Source: Fructobacillus broussonetiae
GTDB lineage: Bacteria > Bacillota > Bacilli > Lactobacillales > Lactobacillaceae
Direction of reading: 5' to 3'
Length of the DNA: 64,000 bases
Assembly: GCF_018437275.1 (NCBI RefSeq)
Contig: NZ_JAAMFK010000001.1
Location: forward strand, 186,001 to 250,000
In this document: one piece after another, positions 59,844 through 64,000 of the stretch
How the letters are laid out: every line of letters begins with the position of its first letter
How positions within the stretch are numbered: the first letter of the stretch is position 1
Program-made: the position numbers and the translations under genes
The notes under the pieces: model-generated
What the model was told of the DNA's origin: nothing
Database searches by the model: none
Seen by the model: only the letters and a program-made list of their open reading frames with translations

Positions 59844-60584
59844 TCAAAGCCCTAGCTCCCAAATTGTTGAGAGTGCAGAAAGCGTGTACAAAGGAGCCGT
59901 TTCGGCACGGAGAATACGTGGTCCGAGTCCGGCAGGAGCAAATCCCGCCTCCTTCAAGCCGTTGATCTCTTCCTCTGACAAACCACCCTCTGGGCCAAAG
60001 AGCACGGCCAAGCGTTGACCAGCTTTGACCTCTTCGGCGACCTTCACGAGCGTGGCCTTCTCCCCTTGCTTAGCGGATTCTTCCCAGGCAACGAGCCCGA
60101 AGTCTTTGTCTTCGGCAAGCGCTTTGGAATAATCCTCAAAAACGATGTCTGGCACCTTCAAACGGTGGGACTGTTCCGCGGCGTTCAAGGCGATTTTTTC
60201 CAAGCGAGTCATCTTCTTTTCGGCCTGCTTGCCCCAGTCGACAACCGTTCGTTCCATCTTGGTTAAGACGATGCGGTCGACACCGAGTTCGGTTGCCTTT
60301 TGAACGAACCATTCGGTGCGGTCGTTTTTAACGGGTGACACGATTAGGGTCACTTTGGCCGGTAATTCAACTTTCTGGTCGAGTTCTTCTTGCACTTCCA
60401 ATGAAGCAGAATCGCTATTGATATCCTTTAACTCGGCTACTACTAAGCGCTCCGAGGCATCCACGAACTCTGCCTTGGAACCGACTTTGGAACGACGGAC
60501 ACGAACCAGGTGGTGGTAGGTGTTTGAATCCCCTGCCAGCTCAAAGTGCGAGTCCACGTTTTGATCTAAGAAATAACGGTGCAT
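59844..60584 (-). CDS. rsmE: 16S rRNA m3U1498 methyltransferase
   Basis: 246 residues. SPOUT fold: KATELGVDRIVLTKMERTVV, the NAAEQSHRL motif, LFGPEGGLSEEE and the knot region LGPRILRAETAPLYTLSAL. It methylates U1498 of 16S rRNA. AGGAGG 6 nt before ATG; two nt behind prmA, so an operon. Confidence 0.97.
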   Translation of the reverse strand: MHRYFLDQNVDSHFELAGDSNTYHHLVRVRRSKVGSKAEFVDASERLVVAELKDINSDSASLEVQEELDQKVELPAKVTLIVSPVKNDRTEWFVQKATELGVDRIVLTKMERTVVDWGKQAEKKMTRLEKIALNAAEQSHRLKVPDIVFEDYSKALAEDKDFGLVAWEESAKQGEKATLVKVAEEVKAGQRLAVLFGPEGGLSEEEINGLKEAGFAPAGLGPRILRAETAPLYTLSALSTIWELGL

Positions 60585-60586
60585 GC

Positions 60587-61474
60587 TTAGCCCTCCTGCT
60601 GCTTTTGGCAGATGTACGCGTGCCAGGTTCCGCTCACCATCTTTTGCTGGATAATAAAGTCAGCCCCGACCAAGGCCTCTTCAATCCCCTGTGCCACGTC
60701 ATCATAGATGCCAGACACCAGGAAGTGTCCGCCAGGCTTCACGATTGGTGCGACCTGTGGAATCAACGGCGTGATGACGTCGGCCAAAATGTTGGCCATG
60801 ACAAGGTCCACGCCCCCGGCGCTGAAGGACGTTGGCACGTCCTTCATCAAATCGGACGCCATAACCTTCACGTCAGACGCCACCGGATTCAATGCCAAGT
60901 TCTCCTCGGCCGTCTTCACAGCGTCCTCGTCGATGTCGGTGGCCAGCAACTCACCGGCACCCAGGTGCTTGGCAGCGACCGCTAAGACCCCGGAACCCGT
61001 TCCAACGTCGATGGTCTTTTCACCGCCGCGCACGACAGCTTCGATGGCTTGCAACATCAAAGAAGTCGTTGGGTGCGTTCCTGTTCCAAAGGCTTGGTCG
61101 GGATCCATCACAATGAGCTTCTCGTCTTCTTGTTCCTTCTGATAGTCTTCCCAGGCTGGCACAACCGTGAAGCGGTTCGTCACACGTGAGGCATGGTAGA
61201 AGTTCTTCCACTCGTTTTCATAAGTATCAGAGCTTAGGCTTTCGTTAATCACAGGTGTTGGATCAAGAGAAACTCCCTGCTCCTTTAGAATGGCAAGGCC
61301 GGCAGTGTAGGTTGCCAGGCGCTTTTCCCAGCCTTCGTTGGCCTGGTCTTCATAAATGGTTAAGGACTGGTCGCCCTGCTCGACACCGTCTGCACCGAGT
61401 TCGATTAAGACGGAAACCACGAGGTCTTGTAACTCAGGCGCAACCGTCCAGCTTACTTTTTGATAAGTTGTCAT
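60587..61474 (-). CDS. prmA: Ribosomal protein L11 methyltransferase
   Basis: 295 residues. SAM-binding VGTGSGVLAVAAKHLGA and the NILADVI motif (NxxxP-like), with AFGTGTHPTT upstream. It trimethylates L11. AAAGGA 8 nt before ATG. Operon with rsmE. Confidence 0.96.
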   Translation of the reverse strand: MTTYQKVSWTVAPELQDLVVSVLIELGADGVEQGDQSLTIYEDQANEGWEKRLATYTAGLAILKEQGVSLDPTPVINESLSSDTYENEWKNFYHASRVTNRFTVVPAWEDYQKEQEDEKLIVMDPDQAFGTGTHPTTSLMLQAIEAVVRGGEKTIDVGTGSGVLAVAAKHLGAGELLATDIDEDAVKTAEENLALNPVASDVKVMASDLMKDVPTSFSAGGVDLVMANILADVITPLIPQVAPIVKPGGHFLVSGIYDDVAQGIEEALVGADFIIQQKMVSGTWHAYICQKQQEG

Positions 61475-61489
61475 TTGATATCCTTTTCA

Positions 61490-61522
61490 ATAAAAAACCG
61501 GGAAACAAGTTCCCGGTTTTCT
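61490..61522 (-). terminator. Terminator of the oxidoreductase gene
   Basis: AAAACCGGGAA / TTCCCGGTTTT stem plus T-run on the - strand. Confidence 0.9.
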
Positions 61523-61622
61523 TCTTTAAATTTTGGCGTCGGGAAAGCCGAAATCACATGCGTCAAAGACGCGTCCAACTAATCTTACCAAGTGGTCACC
61601 CACTCTTCAATCCCAACAATCG

Positions 61623-62828
61623 TTATTCGTCTGTTTTTTCGCTAACAGAACCTTGGTCTTCCTTTTCGGTCAAACCATCGACTTCCTTGACGTCGTCAGG
61701 TCGATCCTCGAAGTCAGACTTGGAATTCCCTTCGGGACCAAGATTATCACCGTCGGCCATGATGTTTGGCGCAAAATCTACGACAACTTTACCGTATACG
61801 TGGTGGCCAGCGACATCTAGGTTGGCGTGGCGAATGTTGTTTGCCGTAAGGCCGTGGTAGACCTTTGTGACGGTGGACTTGATGTCCCCGCTTTCAAGCA
61901 ACTGCGAAATCTTTTCCAAGATTTGTCCCTGTTCAGCGAGGTAGACGTTTTCGTTACCACGAGCAAGCATGTAGACCCAACTAAAGGAAGCGGCCTTGGA
62001 CTTTAGTTCACCTAAGTCCACAGGTACCGTGGTGTCCACGATGGAAGCGATTTGTCCATAAGGACGAATCAAGCGAACCATGAGGTCCCAGTAACCGGTG
62101 GTGTCTTGCAAGTTGGCAATGTAGTCCACCTGGTCGAAACCAGCGGCCTTTGTTTGCTTAACCAAATCAAGGTGATAGTCCAAGACGAAGTCCGCACCCA
62201 TCTTGTGAACCCACTTCTTTGATTCAGGGTTACCGGCAGTGGCCAAAACGGTCATGCCCATGTACTTCGCCAATTGAATCAAAACAGAACCAACACCACC
62301 GGCGCCGTTAAGCACGAGAAGAGCCTTTTCACGAGCGGCGTTCCGTTCCACTGGTAAGTGGAAACCGTGGTGCATGATGTCGTGGGCCGTGACGGATGTC
62401 AAAGGCATTGCAGCGGCTGCCACATCGTCCAGGCGGCTTGGCGCGTGAGCAATCAAGTTCGAGTCAACCACTTGATAGGCAGCATCCGCACCTGCTTGGC
62501 GTTGCTTACCAGCGTAAAACACACGGTCCCCCACTGAAAAACGGGTAACACATGAGCCAACGGCGGCAACACGTCCAACGACGTCTAACCCAAAGATACG
62601 GAAGACACCAGTGTTGGTGTAGCCGGCACGCATTTTGGTGTCGACGGGGTTAACCGCAGAGGCCAAAACCTGGACGAGGACTTCGTTATCGCGAGGCATG
62701 GGCTTGTTAACGGTACGTTCGATGAAGGCGTCTTCAGCCTCCAAAGGACCGTTGTGGGTTATCCCAACAGCGTCCATTTTTGGATGAAAGTGATCTGAAA
62801 TTGCACCAATTACTGATTTAAATGGCAT
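61623..62828 (-). CDS. MDR-type zinc-independent oxidoreductase with acidic tail
   Basis: 401 residues. LVQVLASAVNPVDTKMR, GLDVVGRVAAVG, SVGDRVFYAG and LLVLNGAGGVGSVLIQLAKYMG (NADPH Rossmann turn) are typical of zinc-type alcohol dehydrogenase-like/quinone oxidoreductase proteins; no structural zinc Cys cluster is seen. Residues about 355-401 form an unusual, probably disordered acidic extension with many D/E/S. AGGAG 7 nt upstream. Substrate unknown. Confidence 0.9.
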   Translation of the reverse strand: MPFKSVIGAISDHFHPKMDAVGITHNGPLEAEDAFIERTVNKPMPRDNEVLVQVLASAVNPVDTKMRAGYTNTGVFRIFGLDVVGRVAAVGSCVTRFSVGDRVFYAGKQRQAGADAAYQVVDSNLIAHAPSRLDDVAAAAMPLTSVTAHDIMHHGFHLPVERNAAREKALLVLNGAGGVGSVLIQLAKYMGMTVLATAGNPESKKWVHKMGADFVLDYHLDLVKQTKAAGFDQVDYIANLQDTTGYWDLMVRLIRPYGQIASIVDTTVPVDLGELKSKAASFSWVYMLARGNENVYLAEQGQILEKISQLLESGDIKSTVTKVYHGLTANNIRHANLDVAGHHVYGKVVVDFAPNIMADGDNLGPEGNSKSDFEDRPDDVKEVDGLTEKEDQGSVSEKTDE

Positions 62829-63038
62829 AGTGAAACTCCTAACTGAATTTCTTTACTTAGTTTTATTCTAAATCAGTTTTATCGATTTTTCAATCTTACC
62901 TCTTAGATATCTGAATTCTTTTAAATATATAAAAGTCAAAACCGGACTAGCATGCTAATCCACAGCGTTAATTTAGAAAATAAAAAAGCAGACCGCACCG
63001 GGTCTGACTTTTATATTTATTCTAAACTAGAATAATTC
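62829..63038. other. Intergenic region between oxidoreductase and lepA
   Basis: Holds the near-palindrome GGACTAGCATGCTAATCC (62943-62960) and the lepA terminator (62982-63014). Also a CCGGTTTTGACTTTT motif on the - strand near 62931-62945, a relative of the dispersed motif. No ORF. Confidence 0.5.
62982..63014 (-). terminator. Terminator of lepA
   Basis: GTCAGACC / GGTCTGC stem and T6 on the - strand. Confidence 0.85.
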
Positions 63039-64000
63039 TTAATGTCCACGAGCATACTTCTCGTCTTCATCCGTTTTCAAAACGGCCATGAAGGCTTCTT
63101 GTGGCACCGTTACCGTTCCAACGGACTTCATGCGGGCCTTACCACGCTTCTGCTTGTCCAAGAGCTTGGCACGACGATCAGGGTCACCCGTGTGAATCTT
63201 TGAGGTAACGTCCTTACGATAAGCCTTGATGTTGGTACGGGCCAAAATCTTGTTTCCAATAGCGGCCTGAACTGGAATTTCAAAGTTTTGACGAGGAATG
63301 ATTTCCTTCAACTTCGACGTGATGACACGGCCACGTTCGGCTGCGTTGTTGCGGTGAACGATGAATGACAAGGCATCGACCTTGTCCCCGTTCAAGAGGA
63401 TGTCGATCTTAACCAAGTCGGCTGGACGGTAGCCGTCCAATTCGTAATCCAATGACGCAAAACCACGCGTGGATGACTTCAAACGGTCGAAGAAGTTGAA
63501 GATGATTTCAGACAACGGAATGTAGTACTTCACGTTCACACGGTTGTCGTCCAAATACTCCATCGTGTCGAACTCCCCACGTTTTTCTTGAGCGAGTTCC
63601 ATGACGGGACCAACGTATTCTTCTGGCACCGTCAACTGGGCGTGAACGAATGGCTCTTGAATCTGCTTAATCTGTGGTGATTCAGGCAATTCAGAGGGGT
63701 TTTCAATCATGAGCGTTTCGCCGTCGACCGTTTCGACTTCGTAGGTAACAGAAGGCGCGGTCGTCACGAGCTCAAGGTCGAATTCACGTTCCAAACGTTC
63801 TTGAATGACATCCATGTGCAGGAGGCCTAGGAATCCAACACGGAAACCGAATCCCAAGGCTTGGGAAGTTTCGGGTTCGAAGGTCAAAGCGGCATCGTTT
63901 AGTTGCAAGCGTTCCAAGGCTTCACGCAAATCACCGTACTTAGCGTTGTCAGCCGGGTACAAACCGGAGTACACCATTGGCGTCATTGGTTGGTAACCAG
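63039..64000 (-). CDS. lepA: Elongation factor 4 (LepA), C-terminal part
   Basis: The reading frame is open to the window edge, so the N-terminal G domain is outside. Visible from residue [22 protein letters not shown]; domains IV/V with [30 protein letters not shown], and the LepA-specific C-terminal end with [24 protein letters not shown]. LepA back-translocates or assists ribosomes under stress. Truncated by the window, not by mutation. Confidence 0.97.
   Translation of the reverse strand, partial: GYQPMTPMVYSGLYPADNAKYGDLREALERLQLNDAALTFEPETSQALGFGFRVGFLGLLHMDVIQERLEREFDLELVTTAPSVTYEVETVDGETLMIENPSELPESPQIKQIQEPFVHAQLTVPEEYVGPVMELAQEKRGEFDTMEYLDDNRVNVKYYIPLSEIIFNFFDRLKSSTRGFASLDYELDGYRPADLVKIDILLNGDKVDALSFIVHRNNAAERGRVITSKLKEIIPRQNFEIPVQAAIGNKILARTNIKAYRKDVTSKIHTGDPDRRAKLLDKQKRGKARMKSVGTVTVPQEAFMAVLKTDEDEKYARGH

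Noticed and set aside
1-64000. tRNA, rRNA, riboswitch or CRISPR array
   Set aside because: No tRNA-like cloverleaf, rRNA sequence, T-box or riboswitch core, and no regularly spaced repeats were seen by eye.

Overview
The window looks like chromosomal DNA of a lactic acid bacterium, most likely a heterofermentative member of the Leuconostoc/Weissella group (inference). Nearly all genes have strong AGGAGG-type ribosome sites and A/T-rich intergenic hairpin terminators. The gene set (pyruvate oxidase, HMG-CoA synthase, nucleoside deoxyribosyltransferase, peptidase T, RbgA/RnhB/YozE/DegV neighbourhood, two ABC-F proteins) is that of Lactobacillales. The dnaE gene is followed directly by pyk, with no pfkA between them, which fits an organism without the classical Embden-Meyerhof phosphofructokinase step. 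No rRNA, tRNA, CRISPR array or complete insertion sequence was seen.

Layout. 1-5.9 kb is an accessory/stress region: an NAD(P)-binding protein (partial), a DUF2798 membrane protein, a Met-rich small membrane protein divergent from a multicopper oxidase, and a MarR regulator convergent with a DHA2-type drug exporter. 5.85-8.9 kb is a compact foreign-looking cassette with an SF1 (UPF1-like) helicase, bounded by a perfect 51-bp direct repeat that is itself a terminator. 9-16 kb holds metabolic singletons (YeiH, HAD phosphatase, NAD(P)-binding protein, nitroreductase, GpmA, pyruvate oxidase). 15.7-17.8 kb is an SOS operon: LexA box, Y-family polymerase, YolD-like protein, WGR-like protein. 17.8-31.4 kb is folate/one-carbon (FAU, GlyA), asparaginase, the phoH-ybeY-dgkA-era-recO operon, pyk, dnaE and pepT. 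31.5-47.9 kb is information processing (trmK, nif3-like, rnhB, rbgA, yozE, ypmS, degV, dfrA, cca, TPR protein, topA, dprA, ABC-F), interrupted by a MazEF-like module, an Ada-like regulator with a dehydrogenase, and a ThiD/PdxK-type kinase. 48-54 kb carries a cell-wall amidase, two more toxin-antitoxin modules (YefM/YoeB and a YafQ-type toxin with a tandemly duplicated antitoxin), a LacX-like epimerase and XerC. 54-64 kb has the ACT/UPF0210 pair, a deoxyribosyltransferase, mvaS, a second ABC-F protein, prmA-rsmE, an MDR-type oxidoreductase and the 3' part of lepA.

Most worth a second look: (1) the helicase cassette inserted into a shared bidirectional terminator with 51-bp duplication, and the U UUA AAA slippery heptamer that would fuse its two ORFs; (2) the SOS operon with a free-standing WGR-like protein; (3) the duplicated-antitoxin YafQ module; (4) a MazF-like toxin whose C-terminus is encoded by its own terminator; (5) two adjacent genes (xerC and lacX-like) whose -10 boxes lie 6 nt before the start codon, suggesting leaderless mRNAs, with a perfect cre match nearby; (6) the Met-rich small membrane protein beside the multicopper oxidase.
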